In this document: positions 26,797 through 35,865 of the stretch, one piece after another
Layout: each line of letters starts with the position of its first letter
Numbering within the stretch: position 1 is the stretch's first letter
Assembly: GCA_013112585.1 (NCBI GenBank)
Contig: JABFGH010000008.1
Coordinates: forward strand, 147,714 to 211,713
Reading direction: 5' to 3'
DNA length: 64,000 nt
Source: Ignavibacteriota bacterium
Lineage (GTDB): Bacteria; Bacteroidota; Ignavibacteria; Ignavibacteriales; Melioribacteraceae
Notes under the pieces: model-generated
Told to the model about the DNA's origin: nothing
Seen by the model: only the letters and a program-made list of their open reading frames with translations
The model's database searches: none
Program-made: the position numbers and the translations under genes

Positions 26797-27354
26797 TTAT
26801 TTTAATTGATTATACCTAAAACATTTTACTATATGATCATTAACCATACCCACTGCCTGCATAAATGCATAACATATTGTTGAACCGACAAATTTAAATC
26901 CCCGTTTCTTTAAGTCTTTACTCATTGCATCAGACTCTCTTGTCATCGCCGGAATTTCTTTAAGAGATTTCCATTTATTAACAATTGGTTTACCTCCAAC
27001 AAAACTCCAAATATATTTATCAAAACTTCCGAACTCTTTTTGAATTTTCAGAAATGCTTTAGCGTTACCCACAGCAGAATTTATTTTCATTTTATTTCTA
27101 ACAATGCCCGGATTCTGCAATAGCTTTTCAATTTTCTTTTCTGAAAAGCGGCTGACTTTTACGGGATCAAAATTATCAAAAGCTTTAATATAATTTTCAC
27201 GCTTCTTCAAAATCGTTATCCAGCTTAGTCCGGCTTGCGCTCCTTCAAGAATTAAAAATTCAAAAAGTTTTCTATCATCGTGGAGAGGCACTCCCCATTC
27301 TTCATCATGATATTTTATATATAGCGGATCAGTTCCGCACCATTCACATCTCAT
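26797..27354 (-). CDS. tag: DNA-3-methyladenine glycosylase I
   Basis: 185 residues, the usual length. N-terminal RCEWCGTDPLYIKYHDEEWG and C-terminal STICYAFMQAVGMVNDHIVKC hold the Cys/His residues of the family's zinc snap, and the aromatic QAGLSWITILKKRENY block forms the base pocket. It removes 3-methyladenine from alkylated DNA. Transcribed alone; upstream region is a heptamer repeat tract. Confidence 0.95.
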   Translation of the reverse strand: MRCEWCGTDPLYIKYHDEEWGVPLHDDRKLFEFLILEGAQAGLSWITILKKRENYIKAFDNFDPVKVSRFSEKKIEKLLQNPGIVRNKMKINSAVGNAKAFLKIQKEFGSFDKYIWSFVGGKPIVNKWKSLKEIPAMTRESDAMSKDLKKRGFKFVGSTICYAFMQAVGMVNDHIVKCFRYNQLK

Positions 27355-27384
27355 ATTTGCACCGTTTAATTAAGGGATAAAAGA

Positions 27385-27490
27385 CTGTTTCAAGTTACAG
27401 GTTTACAAGTTGCAGGTTTTAAGGCTGCAGGTTTTAAGGCTGCAGGTTAAAAGAGATTTCAAGATTTCAAGATTTCAAGATTTCAAGATT
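27385..27490. repeat. Heptamer-like tract and 8-bp microsatellite
   Basis: 27385-27454 reads as degenerate 7-mers around GCAGGTT / AAGTTAC / TTAAGGC. It is followed by GATTTCAA repeated 4.5 times (27455-27490). The rest of the gap to 27660 holds no gene; an AGAAAAATT-GTTT-AATTTTTCT hairpin lies at 27569-27590. Confidence 0.85.
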
Positions 27491-27660
27491 AAAGGAAATA
27501 AATCCTTCTGTGCAGTGCAACTGGATTTTTAATCAATTCTCTAGCTAATGACTGTAAAATTAACCGCAAGAAAAATTGTTTAATTTTTCTCTTCAGACCG
27601 TATTACAACAAAATTCGCTTGATGCTATTTTTTATTAATTCAAAAAACTTATTTGTACTG

Positions 27661-28032
27661 CTAAATGTGTTGGTCAATGAGAATTGTATTACCATCCGGA
27701 TCAATTACAGTAATGCTTGCAGGCCCACTAGTGTTAATATCTGTTTCGCTTTCCAAGTTGATATTCTTATTTTGTAAATGCTGCTGAATTTCTCTTACAT
27801 CATCAAATTTTTCTAGTTTGTTTGCATTGGAATCCCAGCCCGGGTTAAAGGTTAGTATATTTTTTTCAAACATTCCTTGGAATAATCCAATTAGCGAATC
27901 TTCGTTTTTCATGATCAAATAGTTTTGATTTATATCTCCGGCAAAAACTTTAAATCCAAGATTCTCGTAAAACTGTTTTGACGCTTTAATGTCTTTAACA
28001 CTAAGGCTGACTGAAAATGCACCTAATTTCAT
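27661..28032 (-). CDS. VOC-superfamily (glyoxalase-like) protein
   Basis: 123 residues with one vicinal-oxygen-chelate fold: LGAFSVSLSVKDIKASKQFYENLGFKVF at the N-terminus and SITVIDPDGNTILIDQH at the C-terminus, the usual two beta-alpha-beta-beta-beta blocks. Members include glyoxalase I, dioxygenases and resistance proteins. The N-terminal metal histidine of glyoxalase I is not present (SVSLSV), so a binding rather than glyoxalase role is possible. AAGGAG ribosome site present. Confidence 0.8.
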   Translation of the reverse strand: MKLGAFSVSLSVKDIKASKQFYENLGFKVFAGDINQNYLIMKNEDSLIGLFQGMFEKNILTFNPGWDSNANKLEKFDDVREIQQHLQNKNINLESETDINTSGPASITVIDPDGNTILIDQHI

Positions 28033-28161
28033 AGCTCTCCTTATTTTGTTTATGAATAATTTAGTAAATAAAATTTCAATTTCTTACCGGTATAAATTCC
28101 TCTTTATAAAATTAATATTATTTACTACAAATTAGAAGTCATAATATTCTCAGCGGCGACG

Positions 28162-28284
28162 TCTCACCTTTAACATTTGACTTTTCACACCTCACCCCTA
28201 CTTGCAGCCAGATTTCACCTCTCACCCCTGCCCGCACGCAGGTTTCACCTTTCACCTCTAACCTTTCACTTTTCACCTCTCACG
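28162..28284. repeat. TTTCACC heptamer array with two 16-bp palindromic inserts
   Basis: From 28162 the sequence divides without error into 7-mers (TCTCACC, TTTAACA, TTTGACT, TTTCACA, CCTCACC, then two, then six more) interrupted by exactly 16-base units at 28197-28212 and 28227-28242 (CCTGCCCGCACGCAGG). The array runs into the stop codon of the aldehyde dehydrogenase gene. Confidence 0.9.
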
Positions 28285-29647
28285 CTTTTATCCATACCGT
28301 TTTTATATTAACAAACTCTTTAATGCCGTAATGTGAAAGCTCTCTTCCGTAGCCTGACATTTTAATCCCGCCGAATGGCAAGCGCGGATCCGACTTAACC
28401 ATTCCATTAATAAAAACGGAACCTGCCTCAATTTTAGCTGCCAGTTTTTTTGCTTTATCAATATCATTTGTCCACAATGAAGATCCTAAACCAAACTCAG
28501 AATCGTTTGCAATATTAATAGCTTCGTCTTCATCCTCTGCAACAATAACTGAAGCAACCGGACCGAAGAGTTCTTCTTTATATGCTGTCATTCCTTTTTT
28601 AACATTAGTTAAAACTGTTGCGGGATAGTAGGAACCTTTGCGTTCCAATCGCTTTCCGCCGGTTAATATTTTTGCACCGGTTTTTACAGACGATTTAACT
28701 TGTTCATCTAATTCTATAAGTAAATCTTCTCTTGCAATCGGTCCTAACTCAGTTTCCATATCAGCGGGGTCACCGACCTTTGTCTTTTCCATTTTTTCTA
28801 CAAACAGTTCAATAAATTTATCGGCAATTTCTTCAACAACAATAAAACGTTTTGCCGCAATGCAGCTTTGACCATTGTTAATTAAGCGGGAAGTAACTGC
28901 CTGATCAACTGCAGCCTCAATGTCAGCGTCGGCTAAAATAATAAACGGATCACTTCCGCCTAATTCTAACACAGTCTTTTTAAGATTATTGCCCGCAGTT
29001 TCAGCCACTTTTTTTCCTGCGTTTTCACTGCCGGTTAAGGTGGCAGCCTTAACTAATGGATTATCCAAAACTAGTTTAACTTTAGAAGAACCAATTAATA
29101 AATTAATAAAAACATTCTTAGGAAAACCCGCATTTAAAAACACTTCTTCAATTGCCATGGCGCTCATTGGTACATTTGAAGCATGTTTTAACAAGCCGAC
29201 ATTGCCAGCCATAAGTGCCGGTGCGGCAAATCTAAATACCTGCCAGTAGGGAAAATTCCACGGCATAATAGCCAATACAATTCCAACCGGGTCAAAACGA
29301 ACGTAGCTTTCACTCGCATCAGATTTAATAACTTCTTTTGATAAAATATCTTCCGCATTTTCTGCATAGTATTCGCAAACCCATGCGCACTTTTCAACTT
29401 CTGATAAAGCCTGCTTAATTGGCTTACCCATTTCCAGCGTAAGCACATCGGCATATTTTTTTTTGTTGATTTTCAATTCCTTAGCTGCATTAAGCATTAG
29501 GGTTTTCCTAAAACTAAAAGGAGTTTCGCGCCATTTAATAAATGCTTCATTTGCTTCATCAATAATCTGATTGACCTTTTCATCCGAAAACTCGCCGAAT
29601 GTTTTTACTACCTCTCCGGTTGCCGGGTTAATTGTTTGAATAGCCAT
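28280..29647 (-). CDS. Aldehyde dehydrogenase, succinate-semialdehyde dehydrogenase (Sad/YneI) type
   Basis: 455 residues, the short ALDH class. It has IMPWNFPYWQVFR (cofactor region), TLTGSENAGKKVA, LELGGSDPFIIL with the general-base glutamate, NNGQSCIAAKRF with the catalytic cysteine, and KEELFGPVASVIVAEDEDEA. The pattern fits NAD(P)-dependent succinate-semialdehyde dehydrogenases, though neighbours give no pathway support. GGAG site before the ATG. Its stop codon lies within the edge of a heptamer repeat array. Confidence 0.88.
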   Translation of the reverse strand: MAIQTINPATGEVVKTFGEFSDEKVNQIIDEANEAFIKWRETPFSFRKTLMLNAAKELKINKKKYADVLTLEMGKPIKQALSEVEKCAWVCEYYAENAEDILSKEVIKSDASESYVRFDPVGIVLAIMPWNFPYWQVFRFAAPALMAGNVGLLKHASNVPMSAMAIEEVFLNAGFPKNVFINLLIGSSKVKLVLDNPLVKAATLTGSENAGKKVAETAGNNLKKTVLELGGSDPFIILADADIEAAVDQAVTSRLINNGQSCIAAKRFIVVEEIADKFIELFVEKMEKTKVGDPADMETELGPIAREDLLIELDEQVKSSVKTGAKILTGGKRLERKGSYYPATVLTNVKKGMTAYKEELFGPVASVIVAEDEDEAINIANDSEFGLGSSLWTNDIDKAKKLAAKIEAGSVFINGMVKSDPRLPFGGIKMSGYGRELSHYGIKEFVNIKTVWIKA

Positions 29648-29700
29648 ACTTACTCCGGTTAAAATGATAAATATAAAATTTTTAGATTAGTAATTTTAAT

Positions 29701-29897
29701 GTTACAAGGTTACAAAGTTGCAAGTTTTAAGGTTACAGGTTACAGGTTACAGGTTAAAAGAATTTTGAACTAATGAAAACAGATTGAACATATCCAACAA
29801 TAATTATCGATTTTCCTTTCACTCCTGCCGGCAGGCAGGTTTCACTTTTCACTTCTCACTTCTCACCTTTCACCCCTGCCTTCAGGCAGGTTTCACT
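29701..29897. repeat. GGTTACA tandem repeat and TTTCAC heptamer array with two 16-bp palindromes
   Basis: GGTTACA is repeated 3.7 times from 29731 to 29756. From 29817 come TTTCACT, the 16-mer CCTGCCGGCAGGCAGG (29824-29839), five heptamers (29840-29874), the 16-mer CCTGCCTTCAGGCAGG (29875-29890), and TTTCACT. No gene is seen in the 308-base gap. Confidence 0.9.
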
Positions 29898-29955
29898 TTT
29901 ATAATAAAATATTTCTAAATTGAATTACAAAATTTATTTAATTAATAATAATAAA

Positions 29956-30321
29956 ATGAATATAAAATTAATAATTGCAGGTTCTGCGGGCTTTATTGGT
30001 GTAGCATTGGGAGCCTTTGGTGCACATGGTTTAAAAAATATTTTATCAAACGAAATGTTGGAAATTTATAAAACCGGAATCCTCTATCATTTAATTCACG
30101 CTTCAGTTTTGTTGGCAATTTCTTTATTCGGTAAAAAAGAATTAACAAAGGCTTTCATGTTTATTGCTATCGGCATTTTACTTTTTTCATTTTCCCTTTA
30201 TATCTATTCAGTTTCATCAATTAAATTTTTTGCGCTGATTACACCGTTCGGAGGAGTCAGTTTTTTAATTGGCTGGGGATTGATCATTTTTTATGCAATT
30301 AAACAGAAACAAACCAAATAA
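29956..30321 (+). CDS. DUF423-family small membrane protein
   Basis: 121 residues from ATG 29956; an upstream TTG at 29920 would add an unlikely polar start. Four hydrophobic helices with the family signatures GSAGFIGVALGAFGAHGLK at the N-terminus and PFGGVSFLIGWGLI near the end. Function of the family is unknown. It converges with miaE with a three-base gap and no terminator hairpin between them. Confidence 0.85.
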   Translation: MNIKLIIAGSAGFIGVALGAFGAHGLKNILSNEMLEIYKTGILYHLIHASVLLAISLFGKKELTKAFMFIAIGILLFSFSLYIYSVSSIKFFALITPFGGVSFLIGWGLIIFYAIKQKQTK

Positions 30322-30324
30322 TAC

Positions 30325-30900
30325 CTATCCGTGCATCATAGGTAAATTGGTTAAATTTTTTACAATTTCAGCTTCAATATCTGTCAATTCATCAAGTCGT
30401 AATTTTACTTCGGCTTCATCAAAATATTTTTTTGCAAGTTTAATAAAAGCCATGTAATGCCCGGCTTCTGACTTAGCCAATTCAGTATAAAACAATTTTA
30501 ATTTTTGATCTTCTAAATTATCGGCAAGTATTTGCAGGCGTTCGCACGATCTGGCTTCAACAATTCCTGCAACAAGTAAATGATCTAAAAATCTTTCCGG
30601 TTGGGTTTTTCTTAATCTGCCGAATAATTTTTGAGCGTATTCATCTTTTTTGTCCTCTCTTAAAGTTTCCCCTTTTTCATCCAAAATTTTTACTACTGAG
30701 CGAAAATGATCTATTTCCTCCTCAATTAAATCAGCCATTTCAAATGCTAAATCAGTTTTCTCGGGATAATTATTAATCAGGTTCATTCCTGTTACAGCGG
30801 CTTTTTTTTCGCAATGGGCATGGTCAATTATAACATCAATCAAGTTTTGTTTTGCGTTCTCAATCCATTTACTATTTGTTTTACACTTTAAGCAGAGCAT
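30325..30900 (-). CDS. miaE: tRNA-(ms2io6A) hydroxylase MiaE-like
   Basis: 191 residues, a ferritin-like di-iron monooxygenase. The iron ligands are visible as the early Glu/His helix (DHAHCEKKAA), EEEIDHF, EARSCERL and KSEAGHYMAF. MiaE hydroxylates the isopentenyl group at A37 of tRNAs and needs O2. It has an AAGG ribosome site. No miaA or miaB is within the window. Confidence 0.9.
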   Translation of the reverse strand: MLCLKCKTNSKWIENAKQNLIDVIIDHAHCEKKAAVTGMNLINNYPEKTDLAFEMADLIEEEIDHFRSVVKILDEKGETLREDKKDEYAQKLFGRLRKTQPERFLDHLLVAGIVEARSCERLQILADNLEDQKLKLFYTELAKSEAGHYMAFIKLAKKYFDEAEVKLRLDELTDIEAEIVKNLTNLPMMHG

Positions 30901-30999
30901 TAATACCTTCTATTTTGAACTAATTATTTTTATTTTACTATACAAGTAAATAATGATTTAGTAGAAACAAGTATAGGATATTTTCTCCAATAATCAATT

Positions 31000-32343
31000 A
31001 TGGCAAGGACCAAAAAACCAAAAACATTTGTTCTTGATACCAACGTAATTCTGCACGACCCAACCTGCATCACTCAATTTAAGGAAAACAATATTGTTAT
31101 ACCTTTAACAGTAATTGAGGAAATTGATCACTTCAAACGCGGCAGTCAAGTAATAAATCTTAACGCAAGAGAATTTTCAAGAACCCTTGATAACCTAACC
31201 GGCAGTGCAGTTTTTAACGGCGGTGTTTCTATTGGCAGCGGCAAAGGTAAAGTCCGAATTGTATTTTCCAAAGGTCTATCAAAGGAAATTCAAGAATCTT
31301 TTAGAGAAGATACACCCGATCACAGAATTTTAAGTGTTGCATACAACCTTTTTAAGGAGAGCAAGGATAAGAAAAATATTATTCTTGTTTCAAAAGATGT
31401 TAATCTTAGAATGAAAGCCAAAGCTATGGGCTTAATGGCTGAAAATTATACAACCGATAGAGTAGGAAGTGTTGATCATCTTTATACCGGTAAAGCTTTC
31501 ATTGAAGATTTTGACGACGAAAGCATTCAAAAATTTTACAAAACTCCTTTTGAAGTAGAAGCTAAAAAAATAAATAAATTGATTAAAGATGAACTCGTTC
31601 CGAATAAATTTTTTATTATCCGTAACCATAATAGGTCTGTACTTACTAAATTAAGCAGCAGTGAAGATATTTTTAGTAAAGTTGACAAAGTACCGGCATT
31701 TGGAATTACACCCAGAAATGCCGAACAGACTTTCGCAATTAATGCATTAACAAATGATTCAATTCCCCTTGTAACAGTAACAGGTAAAGCCGGAACCGGT
31801 AAAACGCTTTTAGCTTTAGCCGGCGCATTGCATTCACGAAAAAATTATCGTCAAATTTATATCGCGCGTCCGGTTATTCCGTTAAGCAATAAAGATTTAG
31901 GATTTTTACCCGGCGATATTGAAAGCAAGCTTGGACCTTATATGCAGCCATTGTGGGATAATCTTAAAGTTATTCAAGATCAGTATAAAGAAACCGATAA
32001 GAATCATGTGCTGATAAATAATTTAATCAAAGAAGAAAAATTAGTAATTGAACCTTTAAGCTACATACGCGGAAGAAGTTTGCAGAGAATATTTTTTATT
32101 GTTGATGAAGCACAAAATTTAACTCCGCATGAGGTTAAAACAATAATCACCCGTGCCGGTGAAGGTTCTAAAATTGTTTTTACCGGTGATATCTATCAGA
32201 TAGATCATCCATATTTAGATTCACAGTCGAACGGTCTCTCTTATTTAATAGACCATTTTAAAAAACAAAAACTTTACGCCCATATAAATTTGGAAAAAGG
32301 TGAACGGTCAGAATTATCGGAATTAGCCAGCAATTTGTTATAA
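31000..32343 (+). CDS. PhoH-like protein with N-terminal PIN domain
   Basis: 447 residues. Residues 1-150 are a PIN nuclease domain (FVLDTNVILHDP, VIEEIDHFKRG, TPDHRILSVA, VSKDVNLRMKA) with the acidic residues in place. Residues ~240-447 are the PhoH ATPase with Walker A GKAGTGKT (K268) and Walker B FFIVDEAQN. This is the PhoH2 architecture, reported in the literature as RNA helicase plus ribonuclease, often toxin-like or stress-related. No antitoxin gene is obvious beside it. Confidence 0.92.
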   Translation: MARTKKPKTFVLDTNVILHDPTCITQFKENNIVIPLTVIEEIDHFKRGSQVINLNAREFSRTLDNLTGSAVFNGGVSIGSGKGKVRIVFSKGLSKEIQESFREDTPDHRILSVAYNLFKESKDKKNIILVSKDVNLRMKAKAMGLMAENYTTDRVGSVDHLYTGKAFIEDFDDESIQKFYKTPFEVEAKKINKLIKDELVPNKFFIIRNHNRSVLTKLSSSEDIFSKVDKVPAFGITPRNAEQTFAINALTNDSIPLVTVTGKAGTGKTLLALAGALHSRKNYRQIYIARPVIPLSNKDLGFLPGDIESKLGPYMQPLWDNLKVIQDQYKETDKNHVLINNLIKEEKLVIEPLSYIRGRSLQRIFFIVDEAQNLTPHEVKTIITRAGEGSKIVFTGDIYQIDHPYLDSQSNGLSYLIDHFKKQKLYAHINLEKGERSELSELASNLL

Positions 32344-32428
32344 TTTTTACTGATGAATTGTTCTATTGATTAGTGATGATAAATTCAGAATGATTGTTTA
32401 ATTTAGTATATCAAATAATAGATTATCA

Positions 32429-32812
32429 ATGAGAAATAATTTTTTAAGCTTAGATATGATTAATACCGAAAACATTATTGTCGTTGGCGATAGAGTTTTA
32501 ATAAAGCCCGAAGATAATCTACAGAAAACAAATAGCGGGTTGTATCTGCCGCCGGGGGTGATTGAAAAGGAAAAAGTTCAAGGCGGATATATTGTTAAAG
32601 TAGGACCCGGTTACCCGGTAGCAGGCAGTTCCGAAGATGATGAACCATGGAAAGAAGACCGTGCTGCAAAGTATATTCCATTGCAGGCTAAACCGGGTGA
32701 CTTTGCGCTTTACTTAAAAAAGGATTCGGTTGATATTGAGTTTCGGAAAGAGAAACTTGTTATAGTTCCGCAGGCAGCAATTTTACTTTTACATAGAGAT
32801 GATTTTATATAA
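32429..32812 (+). CDS. GroES-like co-chaperonin paralogue
   Basis: 127 residues, longer than GroES (~95). It keeps the strand-1 block IIVVGDRVLIKPED, a mobile-loop-like NSGLYLPPGVIEKEKVQGG, GYIVKVGPG, and KPGDFALYLKKDSVDIEFRKEKLVIVPQAAIL. An acidic, charged insert (SSEDDEPWKEDRAAKY) replaces the roof loop. No groEL is adjacent, so this is probably a second, specialised co-chaperonin. Starts at ATG 32429 or 32456 are both possible; neither has a clear ribosome site. Confidence 0.75.
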   Translation: MRNNFLSLDMINTENIIVVGDRVLIKPEDNLQKTNSGLYLPPGVIEKEKVQGGYIVKVGPGYPVAGSSEDDEPWKEDRAAKYIPLQAKPGDFALYLKKDSVDIEFRKEKLVIVPQAAILLLHRDDFI

Positions 32813-32851
32813 CATTAATTGAACAACAATTAAATAAGGGCTGAGGGGCTT

Positions 32852-34468
32852 ATGGAAATGAAATTTAGAAAGTTTTTGGAAGATTACGAATCTAAAGTTA
32901 TACCCATTTTTAAAGAAACCAATCAAACATTTTTTAATGCGAGTGTAACCGGCAAAAAAGAAAAGTACAAGAAAGTAGCTGAACTGGAAATTGAAATCAG
33001 TAAGTACTTTTCCAACCCGGAAATATTTAATCAATTAAAAGAGTTTAAAGAATCCGGTGAAATAAAAGATGAACTGCTTAAGCGTCAACTCGATTTAATT
33101 TTTATTGAATTTGCCGCACATCAATTTGACCCCGAACTACAAGAAAGCATTATTAAACTTTCAACCGAAGTTGAGGAAAAATTTTCAACATATCGTGCAG
33201 TTGTAAACGGCAAGGAACTAACCGATAATCAGATTGATAAAATTTTGGAGGACTCGAAAGATAGTAGTGAACTGCAGCAGACCTGGGAGGCAAGTAAAAA
33301 AATAGGGGAATTTGTTGTGGACGATGTTATTACTCTGGTTAAAATGAGAAATGAAGCTGCACGTAAATTGGGGTTTAAAAATCATCATGCTATGAGCTTG
33401 GAATTAAGCGAACAAAATAGCAGTCAGTTAGAAAAGCTGTTTGATGAACTGGATGAACTAACCAGAAATGAATTTAAAAAATTGAAAACTGATATTGACC
33501 TGCATCTATCGGCAATCTATAATATTCCCCAAAATGAACTTATGCCCTGGCATTATCAGGATAAATTTTTTCAGCAGGGACCAAAAATTTATAGGGCTGA
33601 TTTGAATAGTTATTTTGCAAACGAAGATTTAGTTAAGATTACGGAAGAATATTTTGAAGGAATCGGTTTGCCGATAACCGATTTAATAAATAAGAGTGAT
33701 CTATTTGAAAAAGAAGGGAAATATCAGCATGCATTTTGTATTGATATTGATAAGAAGGGTGATGTACGAGTTGTATCTAATGTAAAGCCCGATCACAGAT
33801 GGATGGGGACTTTACTGCACGAATACGGACATGCAGTTTACAATAAATTTATTGATGCAGATTTACCTTGGCAGTTAAGAGATCAGGCACATATCTTTAC
33901 AACCGAAGCAATTGCAATGCTTTTCGGCAGACTTGCATCAAATCCTAAATGGCTGATGGAAGTGATTGGGATTTCTGAAGATGAGAAAAACAAAATTGCC
34001 TCCGATTGTTTTAATACATTGCGTTTAGAACAATTAACATTTTCTCGCTGGGTGCAAGTTATGTTCAGATTTGAAAAAGCGATGTACGAAAACCCCGACC
34101 AGGACTTAAATTCACTTTGGTGGAGTTTGGTTGAAAAGTATCAATACATTAAAAAACCGGTCAACCGCAATAAGCCGGATTGGGCTTCTAAAATTCACCT
34201 TGCTCTCTATCCGGCTTACTATCATAATTATATGCTTGGTGAGCTGCTTGCTTCACAGTTAAATCATTTTATTTGTAAAAATATTTTGGATGAATGCGAA
34301 AATACCCAGCAGAGTTTTACAGGTGAAACAAGAGTAGGAAATTATCTTAAAGAAAATATTTTTATTCCCGGTGCACGTTATCATTGGTCTCAATTAATTA
34401 AACGTGCAACTGGCGAAGAACTTACTCCTGTTCATTATGCAAATGAATTTGTTAACCATCAAAAATAG
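32852..34468 (+). CDS. M2-family (ACE-like) zinc peptidase
   Basis: 538 residues, nearly all helical. The zinc motif is HEYGH within TLLHEYGHAVYN near residues 325-335, and TTEAIAMLFGR about 25 residues later gives the third ligand glutamate. KMRNEAARKLGFKNHHAM and the HLALYPAYYHNYMLGELLASQL block match peptidyl-dipeptidases of the M2 family. No signal peptide, so likely cytoplasmic dipeptide release. A GAGGGG ribosome site is close to the ATG. It is followed within five bases by the next frame. Confidence 0.82.
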   Translation: MEMKFRKFLEDYESKVIPIFKETNQTFFNASVTGKKEKYKKVAELEIEISKYFSNPEIFNQLKEFKESGEIKDELLKRQLDLIFIEFAAHQFDPELQESIIKLSTEVEEKFSTYRAVVNGKELTDNQIDKILEDSKDSSELQQTWEASKKIGEFVVDDVITLVKMRNEAARKLGFKNHHAMSLELSEQNSSQLEKLFDELDELTRNEFKKLKTDIDLHLSAIYNIPQNELMPWHYQDKFFQQGPKIYRADLNSYFANEDLVKITEEYFEGIGLPITDLINKSDLFEKEGKYQHAFCIDIDKKGDVRVVSNVKPDHRWMGTLLHEYGHAVYNKFIDADLPWQLRDQAHIFTTEAIAMLFGRLASNPKWLMEVIGISEDEKNKIASDCFNTLRLEQLTFSRWVQVMFRFEKAMYENPDQDLNSLWWSLVEKYQYIKKPVNRNKPDWASKIHLALYPAYYHNYMLGELLASQLNHFICKNILDECENTQQSFTGETRVGNYLKENIFIPGARYHWSQLIKRATGEELTPVHYANEFVNHQK

Positions 34469-34572
34469 TTTTTATGAATAGTTTAAAAGAAAACCCAAAT
34501 CAATATAATTTATTAAGGTGCATTGCAACGCCCCTAATTGATTATTGCCAATTCCTAAGTTTTATTATCGGG

Positions 34573-35175
34573 ATGAAGCAATCTCACCCTAGTAGCAAAA
34601 TGCTTATCCTATTTGTATTATTAATTGGATTTACTTCATGTAAAAATAAACTGCCGATTGAGCAGGATTTCAGTAAAATTAATTATCAATTAGTTGATAA
34701 CGACAATAGGACGGTAAACTTTTTTAAGGACTTCAAAGGCAAAACCATTGTTGCAGGATATATTTTTACAAACTGTCCCGATATCTGTCCTCTTACCACC
34801 AACAATATGCGTTTAGTTCAGGAAACTTTAACCGAGGATGAAATGAAAGATGTTCAATTTATTTCAATAAGTTTTGATCCTGAAGTTGATACCCCTGAAA
34901 CATTAACTAAGTTTGCTGAAATTAGAAATCTTGATTTATCCAACTGGACATTTTTAACAGGCAGTAAACCGGTTATTGATTCGTTAATGAAAGATGTTGG
35001 AGTTGTAGCAATTTTAGGTGATTCAACAATTACACCCTCCGGTGAAAAAATAAATTATTTTGTTCACACAGATAGAATTTCATTAATTGATAAGAATTTA
35101 CAACTAAGAAAAAACTATATTGGCAGCAAAGCTGAAATACAAGAAATAGTAAATGACATTAACGCTTTAAACTAA
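34573..35175 (+). CDS. Sco1/SenC/PrrC-family copper chaperone lipoprotein
   Basis: About 200 residues. I chose ATG 34573 because the protein then starts with a lipoprotein signal (ILFVLLIGFTSC, lipobox Cys); a start at 34474 would add 33 residues before it. Thioredoxin fold with the copper site NCPDICP and the distal histidine in NYFVHTDR. It delivers Cu to the CuA site of cytochrome c oxidase. The following PCuAC gene supports that role. Confidence 0.88.
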   Translation: MKQSHPSSKMLILFVLLIGFTSCKNKLPIEQDFSKINYQLVDNDNRTVNFFKDFKGKTIVAGYIFTNCPDICPLTTNNMRLVQETLTEDEMKDVQFISISFDPEVDTPETLTKFAEIRNLDLSNWTFLTGSKPVIDSLMKDVGVVAILGDSTITPSGEKINYFVHTDRISLIDKNLQLRKNYIGSKAEIQEIVNDINALN

Positions 35176-35185
35176 AGGACAAAAA

Positions 35186-35680
35186 ATGAAAACAAGAGCA
35201 GCAATAGTTTTAGTAACACTTTTAACTTTAATATTTTTTAGCTGCAATAGTAAAACGGATATGCCGGAAACTAATGAAACTGCTGATCAAACTTTTGAAC
35301 AAGGAAATATTAAAATTACGGATACCTGGATTAGACCGGGTGCAGCCGGAATGAACACAGCATTTTTTTTCAATGTAACAAATTCATCTGATATGCCGGA
35401 CACATTAGTTTCTGCTGAATCTGGAATTGCCGAAATTGTTGAGATACACGAGACATACGAAAAAGGTGATGATATGATGGGTATGCGGAGTGTTGAAGAG
35501 GTTGTAATTCCGGCAAACTCTACTTTTGAATTTAAGCCCATGCACCATCATGTGATGCTTATAAAAGTAATCAATGATCTGAAGATTGATGATGAAGCTA
35601 CTGTTAATTTGAAATTTAAGAATACCGGCGATATTAAAATAACCGCAAAAGTCATTGATATGAAAACCATGAAACACTAA
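35186..35680 (+). CDS. PCu(A)C-type copper chaperone lipoprotein
   Basis: 164 residues. Lipoprotein signal (TLLTLIFFSC). The copper motif is visible as H-x(n)-M-x(n)-HHHVM: VEIHETYEKG, MMGMRSVEE, PMHHHVMLI. It supplies periplasmic Cu(I) together with Sco1, encoded ten bases upstream. AGGAC ribosome site. Consistent with aerobic respiration through a heme-copper oxidase. Confidence 0.9.
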   Translation: MKTRAAIVLVTLLTLIFFSCNSKTDMPETNETADQTFEQGNIKITDTWIRPGAAGMNTAFFFNVTNSSDMPDTLVSAESGIAEIVEIHETYEKGDDMMGMRSVEEVVIPANSTFEFKPMHHHVMLIKVINDLKIDDEATVNLKFKNTGDIKITAKVIDMKTMKH

Positions 35681-35865
35681 AAATTGCCAAGGGGATAGAT
35701 TGAAAATTTAAGAATAATTATCTATTCCCTTTTTAACACACTAATCATTTTAAGTAACAAGCATACCCTAACCATTATTCATTTTTCTGCAATCAATATT
35801 TTTAAATCTTCTTAAAACTTAATATCTTGCCGAATCACTATTATATCTATTGTCCTCGGAGAAAT

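Noticed and set aside
27385..27490. Possible CRISPR array
   Set aside because: Repeats are 7-8 bases with no spacers of constant length; no cas gene is in the window.
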